Positions 1-10,675 of a stretch of DNA of 63,141 nt are shown one piece after another (within the stretch, counting starts at the first letter, position 1; each line of letters starts with the position of its first letter). The translations under genes and the position numbers were made by a program. Origin of the DNA: Saccoglossus kowalevskii (lineage: Eukaryota; Hemichordata; Enteropneusta; Harrimaniidae); assembly GCF_000003605.2 (NCBI RefSeq), contig NW_003107602.1:32220-95360 (forward strand), in the 5' to 3' direction. The notes below the pieces were generated by a model, which saw only the letters and a list, made by a program, of their open reading frames with translations, did no database searches and had not been told where the DNA came from.

Positions 1-331
1 AACTGAATGTTCACTGTCCATTCATGATTGTTTTTAAATGTATACAAAACTAAAACTCTGATGTCATTGTATCATGTTCACATAAGAGTCCGGTTTCATC
101 ATAGAAACAAACAAAACAACAAAATAATAAAATACAATAAAAAATGCGATTATGCGAATTGTACTAAAAATAATTTTTTTAAACATGCAATTAATTATTG
201 AAGTCAGAGGTTCCAGCACTTGACTTTCCGGTGGAGAGGATCTTTACCATCCACTCATCATAAAACAATCACTAATTATGAGGTCAGAGGTCGCTAGTAC
301 TTGACCTGCCTTTGGAGTAGAAGTTCACTGA
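1..331. other. No gene; short near-direct repeat beside gypsy remnant
   Basis: I see no coding sequence. Two similar stretches, about 192-230 and 272-310, lie 80 bp apart; both contain GTCAGAGG followed by ACTTGAC. They sit just beyond the 3' end of the minus-strand gypsy pol, where a 3' LTR or untranslated region would be. I found no matching copy at the other end of the element, so I cannot call an LTR. Confidence 0.35.
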
Positions 332-829
332 CTACCCATTAACCTCATAATCATTCCTATATCTCAGTGGTAATTTCATTACTCGCCCACTTGCTGTGCG
401 TTTCTGGTCTGGTGGTGTTGTCACGGTAACATCTTTAATTGGGGATGTTATTGATTCTGGTTCTTCTACAGACTCTTTTTCAGTTGGTTGAATTTCATCC
501 TGGTATGATGGTATCATACTTGATTTTGGCATTTGTGCTTTTAACAGATGTTTTCTATTACGCCTGTATTGTTGACCTTCTGGTGTTGTTACTATGTAGG
601 ATCTTGGATTTTCATGCTGTCTTGTCATGATTGCTGGCTTCCAAATCTTGTCAGATCTTATTCCTACAGTGTCGTTTACTTTGATCTCAGGTAGTTGTTT
701 GGTGTGTCTATCGTAATATTTCTTTTGCTTTTCTTGGCGCTTGACTAGTTGAGCTCTGGCGTCATGAACAATCTTTGGTTTTAGCATCTCAGGTGAAACT
801 GGTAGTTTAGATTTCAACATTTTGCTCAT
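332..829 (-). pseudogene. Gypsy pol C-terminal tail (post-integrase)
   Basis: This 165-codon open stretch continues the integrase reading frame after one in-frame stop (TAA on the minus strand, 836-838). It has the basic post-catalytic part of gypsy integrases: a segment with QEKQKKYYDRH, then a small beta-rich domain ending near RRNRKHLL, then a proline- and acid-rich tail. The two open frames on either side of the stop read as one protein, so the stop looks like a single-base lesion rather than a gene boundary. Confidence 0.75.
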
Positions 830-835
830 TAGTAA

Positions 836-2356
836 TTATGCTGGTGATGCAGTCATACCTGACACAGGTGTGTTTCGGTAGTTCAGCAATGCTAAATATG
901 GATCTTTCCCGTCTTCCTTAGCTTTCTTCATCAGCCGTTTAATGGTTTGTATTGCTCTTTCACTCATTCCGTTTGATTGAGCATAGGTCGGACTTGATGT
1001 AGTTAGCTTAAATCCCCAGTCATTTGCAAACTTGCGGAATCGTTGACTTGCGAATGGTACATTGTCAGCAAATACTTCATCGGGTATTCCATGACGTGAA
1101 AAGATTGAAGACATTCGAGTGATCACTGCGTCTGCTGTCTTAGCTGTCAGCAAGCTTATCTCTGGAAATTTTGAGAAATAATCAGTGATTAATAAGTAAT
1201 CCTTGCCATTCAGATGAAATATGTCACTTCCAATCTTTCGCCATGCTCTTTCTGGTTTTGGGTGTGGTATCATTGGCTCTCTCTGATTCGCTCTTCTATG
1301 TTTAGTACATGTTCCACATCGAGATACAATGTCCTCAATGTCTGTTGACATTCCTGGCCAATATAATACAGATCTTGCTCTTGACTTGCATTTTTCAATG
1401 CCTAGATGGCTTTCATGAATGATCTCTAACATTCGCTTTCTCCAAGATGTTGGTATTATCATTTTTTCTCTAACAAACATGAGACCATCTGCTTCATGCA
1501 TTTCATCTCTCAGTGACCAATATGCCGTTACATGACCACGTAAATGGTATTTGTGTAGTGGCCATCCTTCCTTCACAACTTTTTTTAATGCTTGAAGGGT
1601 TTCATCTTCTGAAGTCGCTGCTCTCAACTCATCTAACCTATTGGGTGTGGCGGGGAAAATGTCTACTAATGAATGAATTACCACATTCATTTCTGCATCT
1701 AGCTTTTCATCATCTTTATTGTGATTAAGGTATGCTCTCGACAGAGTGTCTGCAACATACATTTCTTTCCCAGCCACATATCTGACATTGAGTTGATATT
1801 TCTGCAGTCTCATCAACATGCGTTGTAGTCTAGGTGATGCCTTGCATAATGGTTTCTTCGGTACTGTTTCCAGTGGCTTACGATCTGATTGTACATCAAT
1901 CATTTTTCCATACACGTACTGGTTGAATCGTTCACACGAGAACACAATAGCAAGCATTTCTTTTTCTATATGTGCATAGTTTTGCTCTGCTTCGGTTAGC
2001 GAACGTGATGCATATGCTATTGGGTGGTCATCCTGAAACAAACATGCTCCAAGTCCTCTCTGTGATGCATCTGTTTGTATTCTCACTGGTTTGTTTACAT
2101 AGAAGAATTTTAACACTGGCTTGCTGGTTAGACTTTCTGTAATGCGCTGTAATGCTTTGTCTTGTTCATGTCCCCAACTCCATTGAACATTTTCAGTAAG
2201 AAGCTCTCGTAATGGTGCTGTCATTTCAGACTTATTTGGAATGAACTGAGACAAATAGTTGACCATACCAAGTAGACGTCTGAGGTCTTCTTTATATTCA
2301 GGTTGTGGTATCTCAACTATAGCTTTAACTTTATCGTCATCCGGTATTCTGTCCAT
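836..2356 (-). pseudogene. Gypsy pol: RNase H and integrase region
   Basis: This is the longest intact stretch of the element (506 codons). The first part finishes the RT thumb/connection (LRRLLGMVNYLSQFIPN) and runs into RNase H (RIQTDASQRGLGACL, YAHIEKEMLAIVF, VADTLSRAYL). Then come an HHCC-type integrase zinc finger (HESHLGIEKC ... CGTCTKH) and a DDE core (SDIF, then FADNVPF, then a glutamate in SERAIQT). In the second core motif the residues after D are NVPF. The reading frame is open to 836, which suggests a fairly recent insertion. RT lies upstream in another frame. Confidence 0.85.
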
Positions 2357-2483
2357 CAGCTGTGACGATATTTCCCACGTATTTAACCTCAGTAACGCAT
2401 AAAGTTATTTTCTTCTTACTTAATTTGACGTTGTTTTCTCTAGCTCTCTACATCACTTTCCTCAGTATCTCATCTGCCTCTGT

Positions 2484-2967
2484 CTAATCTTTGCCTGCGA
2501 TTATTATATCATCTACGATGACTTGAACACCGTGAATGTCTCCAAACACTTGTTCATTTCTTTTCTGAAATACTTCGCTGGCTGATTCCAAATGGTAGTC
2601 TTTTGAAGCGATATCGACCAAATGGTGTGTTGAATGTGCAGAGATATGAACTGTCTTCATCAAGTTTAACATGCCAGTACCCATCCTTCATATCAAGTAT
2701 AGAACAAACTTTCTTCCCATGCAATTTGGTTGCTATATCTTCCGGCGTTGGAATCCGAAAATGTTCTCGTTTTATCGACTTGTTTAGATCTCTTGGATCA
2801 AGACAAACTCTCAGAGACCCATCTGGCTTCTCCACAATTACAAGACTGTTTACCCAATCTATTGGTTTGTCTACTTTCGCAATTACTCCACTAGCTTCCA
2901 TTGTCAACAATTTCTTCTTCAGTTTAATTTGTATGCTGAAAAGGACTTTCCTTACAGGGTGAATCAC
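2484..2967 (-). pseudogene. Gypsy reverse transcriptase, frameshifted
   Basis: The fingers and palm are read in one frame (SLRVCLDPRDLNKSIKREHF, then ILDMKDGYWHVKLDEDSS, then FGRYRFKRLPFGI). The frame then shifts near 2590 to a second one that holds the catalytic V-D-D motif (VQVIVDDIIIAG). Stop codons follow towards 2370, before the RNase H part. A stop at 3002-3004 separates this block from the protease upstream. The RT is therefore not translatable as one protein without repair. Confidence 0.85.
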
Positions 2968-3161
2968 TGGCTGTATAGCATCATTTAACTCAATGTGATA
3001 TTATCCAGGCAGTTGACCAAGCCCAGTGAAGAGGTCGCTGAACTCTTCTATTAGTGACTCCTTAGTGAGGTATTTATTATCACCCACTGCATCAATTCGT
3101 TGGATCAAGTTTAACTTTAAACAATCTTGAAGACCCAATAGTGGTGGAGAGTCTACATCTG

Positions 3162-3990
3162 CTATGTAGAATTCCAGCATTTCAGTTTTGTTTTTAATGA
3201 CCCATGGGGTATTACTTTACTGTTCCCATAGACAGACAACACAGTTTTAGTTGGCTGTAAGTTTATCTTAGGTTTCAAGGTTGGCTGTTTTTGTTTAAAT
3301 ATCCTCATTGGCAGTACATTAGCACTAGATCCAGAGTCAAGTTTTATCTTCACTTTCAACCCATAAATCATCAGTGGTTTATACCATGCCCTGTCACTAT
3401 TGTTGCCTTGACAACCATGTACATCAACAGTAGTCAGTTCACCAACAAACAGCTGGCTATCCTTGTCATCACTGTCATCTGAGTCCACATCAAGGGTGTG
3501 TACACGTTTCCCTTTGCAAACCCTCGTAAAGTGACCTTTCTCTTTGCATAAATGACATTCTTTACCAAAAGCTGGACATGACCAAGGCCCATGTAGGGTA
3601 GCACATTTCCTACACTTAAATAATTTGCCCTTCCATTTTCCATACGTTTGCATAGACTTTTTTCTTATTATAGACTGAATGGACCTGTTTATCCCGGCCT
3701 GTCATTGCTTCAATTTGAGATTTGCTAGTTTCTGCAGCACGACACATATCAACAGTCTTTTCTAGTGTATTTGGTGCCTCTCTTAGCAATCTTTCTTTCA
3801 AATGCACATCTCTGATCCCTTGTACAATTTTATCCAAAATGTTCAGATCTTCTTGATTGCCTTTATTAAATTCGCATGATTTTGTTCTTTTTTCAATTCA
3901 GTCAAAAATTGATCAATAGTCTCGCCATCACTTTGAGAACATTCCCAAAATCTGTATCGCCCACGAACACGAACAAGGGAGTTGTGTTTC
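3162..3990 (-). pseudogene. Gypsy gag tail, zinc knuckle and protease
   Basis: From 3990 to about 3616 the minus strand encodes a gag-like helical region (ETIDQFLTELKKRTKSCEF, then VDMCRAAETSKSQIEAM). After a frame change near 3640 it encodes two cysteine-rich knuckles; the second, CHLCKEKGHFTRVC, is a clean CX2CX4HX4C. An aspartic protease segment follows, with active-site triad DSG in KIKLDSGSSANVLP. The acidic stretch DVDSDDSDDKDS lies between knuckle and protease. Gag upstream of 4010 is missing. Confidence 0.8.
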
Positions 3991-4010
3991 ATTACAGCTC
4001 CCTACACGAA

Positions 4011-4290
4011 TCTAATTCGGGAAAGTAGTGTGACGTGAGTGTATTGGTCAATTGTTATGTAAGCAAACTCATTTATTTTAGTAAAACACATCCAGTCGCG
4101 TTTTATGTTTGAGAATATGTTTGTCGTATTTTTGTACGTAAAGGAACAGGTGAGAGAAATCGCCATTAACAATGAAGCAGATTTAAGTAAAATACACTAG
4201 AACATTTTCAATTAAAATAAGTTATTATTGTACATAGAATTACATTTTAATTAATTCATCCAATTTCAAACCTTGACTATGTTCAAGTAG
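4011..4290. other. Spacer between gypsy and LINE; nothing recognised
   Basis: This short AT-rich stretch lies between the truncated gag end of the gypsy element and the first recognisable LINE codons. No gene, long terminal repeat or clear target-site duplication was visible. Confidence 0.3.
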
Positions 4291-4574
4291 AAACTTATTT
4301 AGGAAATAAATCACTCTCTCCTTCAGCATTTGATAAAATAATTGACACTCCTAACAATTTACTTACTGTTTCCCATGAAAATATTCGCTCTCTTGGCAAA
4401 TATTTTGATAGTTTTAAAATACTATTTATAATAATTGGCCTATCCGAAATATGGCAAATTGATAACCCCAATTTATTTAGCCAGCCCTCATACTCGTTTG
4501 AATACAAATGTAGAAATGTTGAAAGGGGAGGTAGGGTTGGTGCTTATATCAACAACTCCATTGATTATGAAATT

Positions 4575-4953
4575 GTGAATCACAATGTAGAACATGCTGA
4601 GAGCCTTTGGTTTGAGGTACTAACCCCCAAAAAGAAAGTTATTATAGGGATAATTTATAGGAATCCAGGTACTCATATTGGTGAATTTGAAAACAGTTTA
4701 ATACTCTTATCTCAACTGAAACTTGAAAAATACAATTGTGTGCTCATGGGAGTTTTAAGTATTGACTTATCAAAACATGAATCATGTACTGATATTTTTT
4801 GTTATAACTCTTAAAAATGTTTATCTACACCAACTTATTACAGTCCCAACTCGAGTCACAAATACCAGTAGCAGTGTAATATATCATACATATTCTAATT
4901 TAAATTTGTGTTGTACTCGGGCTGTAGTCATTACCACAGATGTCTCTTTTTGA
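4575..4953 (+). pseudogene. LINE endonuclease fragment
   Basis: The region encodes the middle of an apurinic-type endonuclease, including YRNPGTH and, where an intact GDFN motif would be expected, CVLMGVLSIDLSKHES. It then shifts frame to a conserved TVPTRVTNTSSSVIYH segment and a TTDVS block. The GDFN substitution and the frame change at about 4800 make it inactive. Confidence 0.7.
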
Positions 4954-5651
4954 TATTGTCCTTTCTACAAATATGTCACACACAGTAAAAAAAAGTTATA
5001 GATATTTCAAGAATTTTAAAGCTGATAAATTAAATGAAGACTTACTAAGTGAATCATGGGATGATGTATAAACATGTAATGATGTTAATATGGCATATGA
5101 CAAATGTTATTCAATATTCAACAAGATATGTGATAAGCATGTACCATTATTTTTTAAAAATGTTAAATATAATAAGTAGAAGAACAGTAAACACTGTATT
5201 ACATCTACTATTAACAAATCGATCAAGACAAAACAAAAATTATATACAAAGGTTCTTTGAAAACGAGCTTGCACAGTATAGACAATATAGAAACCTACTG
5301 ACCAGAGTGTTAAGGGAAGCTGAACAAAATTATTATTCTACCTAGTTTATTAAATGCCATAATGATTCAAGTAGGACATGGGGGATCAATGAACTAATGA
5401 GCAATGTACAAAACAAATCAAAAGACTTCCCAGAATTGAATGTGAAGCACAATAATACCGAATATACGACACAGAATCTAAGAGAAATTGTAGATGCGTT
5501 CAATGTTTATTTTGTTAATATTGGTGCCAATCTTGCCTCAAATATCAAATAATTCCAAACGATTTCCACTAGTATCTTAGAAAGTCTTATAATAATTCCT
5601 TTTTCATTAGCCCAACTACGCCAGAAGAGGTTGCATTAATGTTACGACATT

Positions 5652-6290
5652 TTGACCAAAATAAATCCCCTGGCTGCGTTAACCTGCCAGCAAAGCTTCT
5701 TAAACAGGCTGCAACAAAAATGTCCAAACCACTTTAAGAATTGCTTAGGTAACCCCCTTTTCAAAAAAGGCGCAGTTGATATCCCTGGCATTTATAGACC
5801 AATAACTGTGTTGCCCCTTTTAAGTAACATTTTAGAGAAAATAAACAATTGCAGCAGTATTTAGAGATACAAAATATTTTTTTTGAACAACAGTACGGCT
5901 TTTGCATTAACTACAGCACAAGGCTTCCAGTGATTAATTTAATTAACAACTTACTAACCCAAATTGATGAAGGAAAAGTAACTGTTGGTATTTTTATTGA
6001 TTTCACGAAAGCCTTTGACACCATAAATCACGATATACTCATGTCAAAACTGAATCACTATGGCATACGGGGTAGTCCAAATAAATGGCTCAGAAATTAT
6101 TTGCAACATAGAACACAGTTTACTTACTCAGCTTCAACTTCTTCCTCACTTCTCCCTATGTCGTGTGGCGTCCCTCAGTTCAGTCAGTTCTTGGTCCAAC
6201 ATTATTTTTGATTTATATTAATGATTTTACAAATTCTACAGGCTATTTCGACTTTAGGTTATTTGCAGATGAATCAAATTAATTTCACAC
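5652..6290 (+). pseudogene. LINE reverse transcriptase fragment
   Basis: Two overlapping frames carry consecutive RT blocks: YRPITVLPLLSNILEK, then EQQYGF, GIFIDFTKAFDTINHDILM, YGIRGSPNKWLRNYLQ and SCGVPQ. A frame change at about 6180 leads to YINDF and FRLFADES; an aspartate is expected after FAD but serine follows E, so the catalytic FADD box is altered. Decayed. Confidence 0.8.
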
Positions 6291-7110
6291 ATTCTAATCA
6301 GGTTCTGACATAGATTTATCTACTGTTAAAGGGGCACTTCCAGTTTCATGGGAATTGAAATTGACAGACATTTGACATGGGAAAAACATAAAACAAAAAT
6401 TACTAATCTTATCCGGAAAAAGATAGGGTCCTACTGAAGTCATGGCATTGTGTTCCCCAACATATTTTACTGTTGTAATACCAAACACTAATTGAACCTC
6501 ATGTCAATTTTGGATTAGAAGTCTGCGGGAACACATATCCTCAAATTTGAAAAGCATTATAACAGCACAAAAACAGATGGCAAGATTGATAACTCTCTCT
6601 GATTTTATCGCCCATTCTGCACCTATTATTAATTCTTGATGTCCCTAAATTTTGCACATATTCAATTTGTAATTTTGTATAGGATTTTATTCATGGTTAT
6701 CTTCCACACTCTATGCAAACATATATATATATTCTGCATTGTCACAATATCAGATAAAGGCACCGATGTGACTTACTTGTTCCAAAGATGAATACAACTG
6801 TGGGCCAATTTTCAATCTCGTATTTAGGAACTAAATTATGGAACTGTCTGCATGTCACATTGAGATCACAACCAAAGCATATATTCAAACACAAACTGAA
6901 GGCTTTACTATTGGCGAGATACGCTACATAACTTTATTTTGTTTCTTTATTATATTCTTCGTTTTTGTAAAAACAGTATTGTCATGAAGTACTATATGGC
7001 TGCATTTTTTCTATTTACTTATTCAGTTATTTATGTTTAATGAGAATTGACAAGATTAGCTCCCTAAAGCTATTTCAAATTCTTTTTACCTGTAAATATA
7101 TATATTTTCC

Positions 7111-8754
7111 TATTTCAGAATTGTATTTCTCACGAATAATAACACTATTTTAGCTATCGATTGCGTCGTTCGTTACTTTTTCCAAAGATCTGCCAACGCT
7201 TGCTGCTAGCATCGGCCACTCAGAATTCCAAGTCCATTGAAATGTGTTTGTCACACGCAACGTAATATTACCGTAATTGGTATAGTACAGGCGTGATGGT
7301 TCAAATACCAAAATGGCAACAGCAACAGAAAGACTTCCCTGGCGGCGATGATAACATGCGAACACGGAGCCAACAGATGAGGTTTCAATTGGTACTGGTA
7401 TTATTATACCCTGTAAACATCAAGTACAATAACGCGGTAAAACTCCACTACTCCAATAACTAAATACTTAAACTCCAATACAATTCAACGAGATCTCCGA
7501 TCTGAAATAGACCATTACATCAGCATACATAATGAGTCTGGAATTTACTACAAATTTCTAGAATGTTCCATTAGCTTCTATTATCTTCTACAGTGTTCTG
7601 TGACCTATTCAACCAGTTTCTAAAAAAATCTAGAATATTCCACCTAGACACAGTACGGTTCTAGAACATTCTCAGTGACACGGAAGTGGTAAACAAGTCG
7701 TATGCGACAGTGTTCCCTGTCAACAAATAACCCATTTTTCCGATTTCGAAGCAGGGTTGTTTTTGTCGACTAACTATTTCATGCTTAGCGCATTTAACAG
7801 ACTATTATTCTGTGACAAAGCATTTTCTAACAAAAAAAACAAAAAAAACAGACATATTTCGCACCGTCATTATCTTGCGAATATGCGAGTTTGAACGTCC
7901 TAGTCCGAACACACTTTATTTCCCGGCGGTCCCAATGAGTACATTAATACCCTGGGTTACTCAACATAGGTGAGTTGATTTGTAAATTGTGTTACGTCAG
8001 GTGGAATCAGATGGTTATAACAATTTTAAATTAAATTAAATTATAACATTTGGAATGCATATACAAGGTAGAAACTGTTATTGTATTGTAACCAAAGCGT
8101 TTCGTTTTGAAAACAGCGTTTACCCGCATCTAGCAAGACAATGACAAGATTCCAATTGTGGGCGTTCCAACACAACGGCGCCATCAAGTCTAGATTGGAA
8201 AAGACCCAAGTTTCAAGATATATTGTTACCTGACTGTACAAATAATTCTCAGAACGGCTTTATTTGCTTTATGAATATTTATAACTGACCTGAACTCTAA
8301 AACAATTCCTGGGACTGCGACAAGGGGCGATAAAAACTGGCCGTGACGTTGCTTTCGTGAATTTATTAAAAAAAATACCCTCCTTCTTTTGTCTACATAG
8401 TCACACTCTAAAGGGACTGTACTTATTTCAACCCACCCCTTATCTCGGAGATCTTACATAACCAAAGCTTTTTATTAACAGTTTATTTGTTCACAACTCA
8501 CGACTTCGGACAAATTTCTATTCTTGATTTTTTTTCTTTTCACAAAATTTTATTCCATATAGTTTCATTACATACATTACAGTAAACATTTATTACACGA
8601 TACAAAGCGAAAAAGACAAGCAAACAACAGTAAAAGAAAAAGAAAAACCAAAAAGGATAATTGCTAATGCACTGAATTGAAAAAATGTTTACACACTATC
8701 AGAGATAATAGACCACTTCCGTAAATGTAATACCGATCTGGTTTTAGATATAGC
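7111..8754. other. Intergenic; no gene recognised
   Basis: Only short ORFs without recognisable motifs occur here. There is a run of near-identical A/C-rich words (AAAAAAAACAAAAAAAACAG) near 7830. I found no RNA gene or convincing exon. A TTCTAGAA-type motif recurs in 7555-7670, including TTCTAGAATG and TTCTAGAACATTC, which may be coincidence. Confidence 0.3.
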
Positions 8755-9190
8755 TATATGCTTTTCAATCTCGCATGCTTCAGTTACCACCTTACACAGA
8801 TATACATCACTCGGTATACTTTTACTCATTTTAAATTTACAAATATAGTGTATATATATATATTAAGTTGCCTCCAACAGGCTTTATCGTTTTTAAGAAT
8901 AATGTTTTCCATGCATGGGTCACTGAAGGATCAAAGTACCTTTCCAACCACATTATACGAAATGTACCATACAGTGTAAATATATCAGGGGCTTTCAAGC
9001 CACCTTCTCATATGTCTGAGATCATAACATTGCGGGCAACCAGATCATGGCCATACCAAATACAATTGAAACACTTTCTATTTATCTCAAGTAAAACTTT
9101 ATTTGGTACAGGGCCCATTCTCATAAGATACACAAACTTAGATATAGCACAGTTGTTCACATTCTGTATTCCACCAATTAAAGTTTAGTT
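8755..9190 (-). mobile_element. L1/Tx1-like LINE C-terminal fragment
   Basis: Read on the minus strand, this piece encodes the region after the RT of L1/Tx1-type elements: FVYLMRMGPVPNKVLLEINR, then CFNCIWYGHD, then EGGLKAPDIFTLYGTFRIMW and HAWKTLF. An in-frame stop precedes EGGL. The motif order (short tryptophan block, GGL block, W-leucine-arginine-like block) is characteristic of that LINE group and unlike the CR1/Jockey-type element at 4.3-7.1 kb. Upstream and downstream parts are missing. Confidence 0.65.
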
Positions 9191-9299
9191 TCTTTGCTTC
9201 CACAGATTCAAAGTTAACTGTAAATTTTCCATTGGCTTGGAATAACTTTAAGTAGTAGCCCAATGTGTATCATAGGAAACATAAACACCCACAATTTGT

Positions 9300-9400
9300 T
9301 GGATATGGGACTTATAGCAACGTATACACCACGTGTAAACATTGTTTGTTTACATGAAGTTCGACAAAGCGTTGCGTGACGACCAGCGGCCTTCAAACAT
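9300..9400. repeat. Dispersed ~100-bp repeat upstream of OATP gene 1
   Basis: This segment resembles 31684-31787, which lies upstream of OATP gene 2. Both begin near GATATGG, contain GTTTACATGAA followed by TTCGA, and end in a GC-richer stretch with GCGTGACGACCAGCGGCC (here) or GCGCGACAATCACCAGCC (there). The final ~45 bp also match the terminal inverted repeat of the MITE in intron 2 of gene 1. It is either a partial MITE or a duplicated upstream sequence. Confidence 0.55.
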
Positions 9401-9855
9401 GTTTTTATGCTTAAAGTTTCTAGAAGTCATAATTGTCAAACACAGCTAGTTTGCACATGCTGTCCACGGGGCTGGCGACATTTTTCTCTTATAAAGACAG
9501 TTTTATTGAAATGGACGCTAAAAACATAATGCTCACACATTAAATTATTCCCGAGAGGAACAAATTTCGGATATCCGAACTAGCATTTGAGTTATTAACC
9601 TCTATTTTATGTATTTGAACAATTTTCAATTGAAAATAGCATTTAAACGGAAATCATAATACCATGGATTATTTGGAAAAATATTCGAGCATCCTATCTT
9701 TTTACTGCACTCTTACCCGTTTATTCGATGGAACCTTCCTGGCGGCACCATATCGGGAGTTTCAAATGTTGTTGATGTTTTTTATCAGCAACGGAAGCCC
9801 GAGGAAATCCCTTAATGCCGAAACGTATCGGGGACAGTTGGCGGCGGGCCACGTC

Positions 9856-9863
9856 TATATATA
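9856..9863 (+). promoter_or_regulatory. TATA box candidate of OATP gene 1
   Basis: TATATATA lies 107 bp before the start codon, inside a locally GC-richer stretch. Transcription would start about 30 bp downstream and give a short 5' UTR. A 3' splice-like sequence (TTATTTCAG at about 9947-9955) lies between it and the ATG, so an upstream non-coding exon is an alternative. Confidence 0.4.
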
Positions 9864-9969
9864 GCTTTTCCAATGAAGTGATCTATTCCTGGGGTTGCTG
9901 TCATTTGCATTACATCGTCAAAGGCTGATATACTGAACTATCATTATTATTTCAGAATCTTAGCCGGAG

Positions 9970-10675
9970 ATGGAAATTACGGAGAACAACATAGATGGTG
10001 GAAAAGAACGGATTGAAAAAGCGCAGGTCATCAACGAAAATAGAAACGAGAACATCATAGTTACTGATCCTGATATGATGTGCGGTATTGGAAGATGGCA
10101 ACCCAAGTTCCTCCAGTGTTTTGCAAATATAAAGTTTGTCTTCTTCCTCTTCTGTGCTGCAAATTTTCTCCTCAGCTTCAGTTACAGCGTCTTCATAGCC
10201 ACCATAACAAGTATCCAGAAGCGTTACGCGCTTCCGAGCTTGTTCTTTGGTCTAAATGCAACTCTTTTTGATAGCGCGATTTTACTAAGCGTTCTGTTCG
10301 TGGCGTACTTGGGAGGTAGACACGGAAGCCATCGACCGCGTTGGGTTGGTATAGGATTAGTGCTCGCAGCGATAAGCTCATCGTCCATCTCTCTGAATCA
10401 TTTCATGTCGTCGCCATATGAGTACGGTAAACTGGATTTAAAATCAAATATAACTACACTGTGTTCCGAAGACTATGACTACATGAAAGTAAACCGTAGC
10501 TTAACGGATTGCTCGTCGGACAGCGCACGCGCGGCGGAGTCAGATAGTGTAAGGATGGCAGTTATGATGTTGTTAGGGCATACATTGGCAGGAATATGCT
10601 ACACTCCGTTTATTGTATTAACACCTACATACTTAGACGATTTCATTGGTAAAAAGAAATCACCACTATATTTAG
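9970..10675 (+). CDS. OATP gene 1, coding exon 1
   Basis: Residues 1-235. The hydrophilic N-terminus is followed by CGIGRWQPKFLQCF, TM1 (FVFFLFCAANFLLSFSY), ITSIQKRYALPS, TM2, the short loop GGRHGSHRPRWVG, TM3, and an extracellular loop with N-glycosylation sequons (NIT, NRS) and paired cysteines. It ends in the conserved TYLDDFIGKKKSPLYLG. The Gly codon is split (phase 1); donor GTAAGT at 10676. The start ATG is the first in frame after a stop. Confidence 0.92.

Larger units (their letters stand above)
332..4010 (-). mobile_element. Decayed Ty3/gypsy LTR retrotransposon
   Basis: On the minus strand the order is gag tail, zinc knuckles, aspartic protease, reverse transcriptase, RNase H, integrase, pol C-terminus. 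This is the order of Ty3/gypsy (Metaviridae-type) elements, with integrase after RNase H. The element is broken: gag lacks its N-terminal part, and pol has a frameshift near 2590, stops near 2430-2490, a second frameshift near 2370 and stops at 3002-3004 and 836-838. No LTR pair was visible, so it is probably truncated at the gag end near 4010, shortly before the next LINE begins. It looks non-autonomous and inactive. Confidence 0.9.
4291..7110 (+). mobile_element. Decayed CR1/Jockey-type LINE
   Basis: A non-LTR retrotransposon remnant reads on the plus strand. It has an APE-type endonuclease (about 4300-4980), a linker, a reverse transcriptase (about 5640-6290) and the usual C-terminal region (6490-6930) ending before an AT-rich 3' UTR. 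Motifs seen include SLWFEVLTPK and IGIIYRNPGTH in the endonuclease and GIFIDFTKAFDTINHDILM, IRGSPNKWLRNYL and MSCGVPQ in the RT. There are many stops and frameshifts. Clade assignment within the CR1/Jockey/L2 group is uncertain by eye. Confidence 0.85.

Noticed and set aside
1-331. 3' LTR of the gypsy element
   Set aside because: No second copy near 4.0 kb and no clear TG...CA ends.
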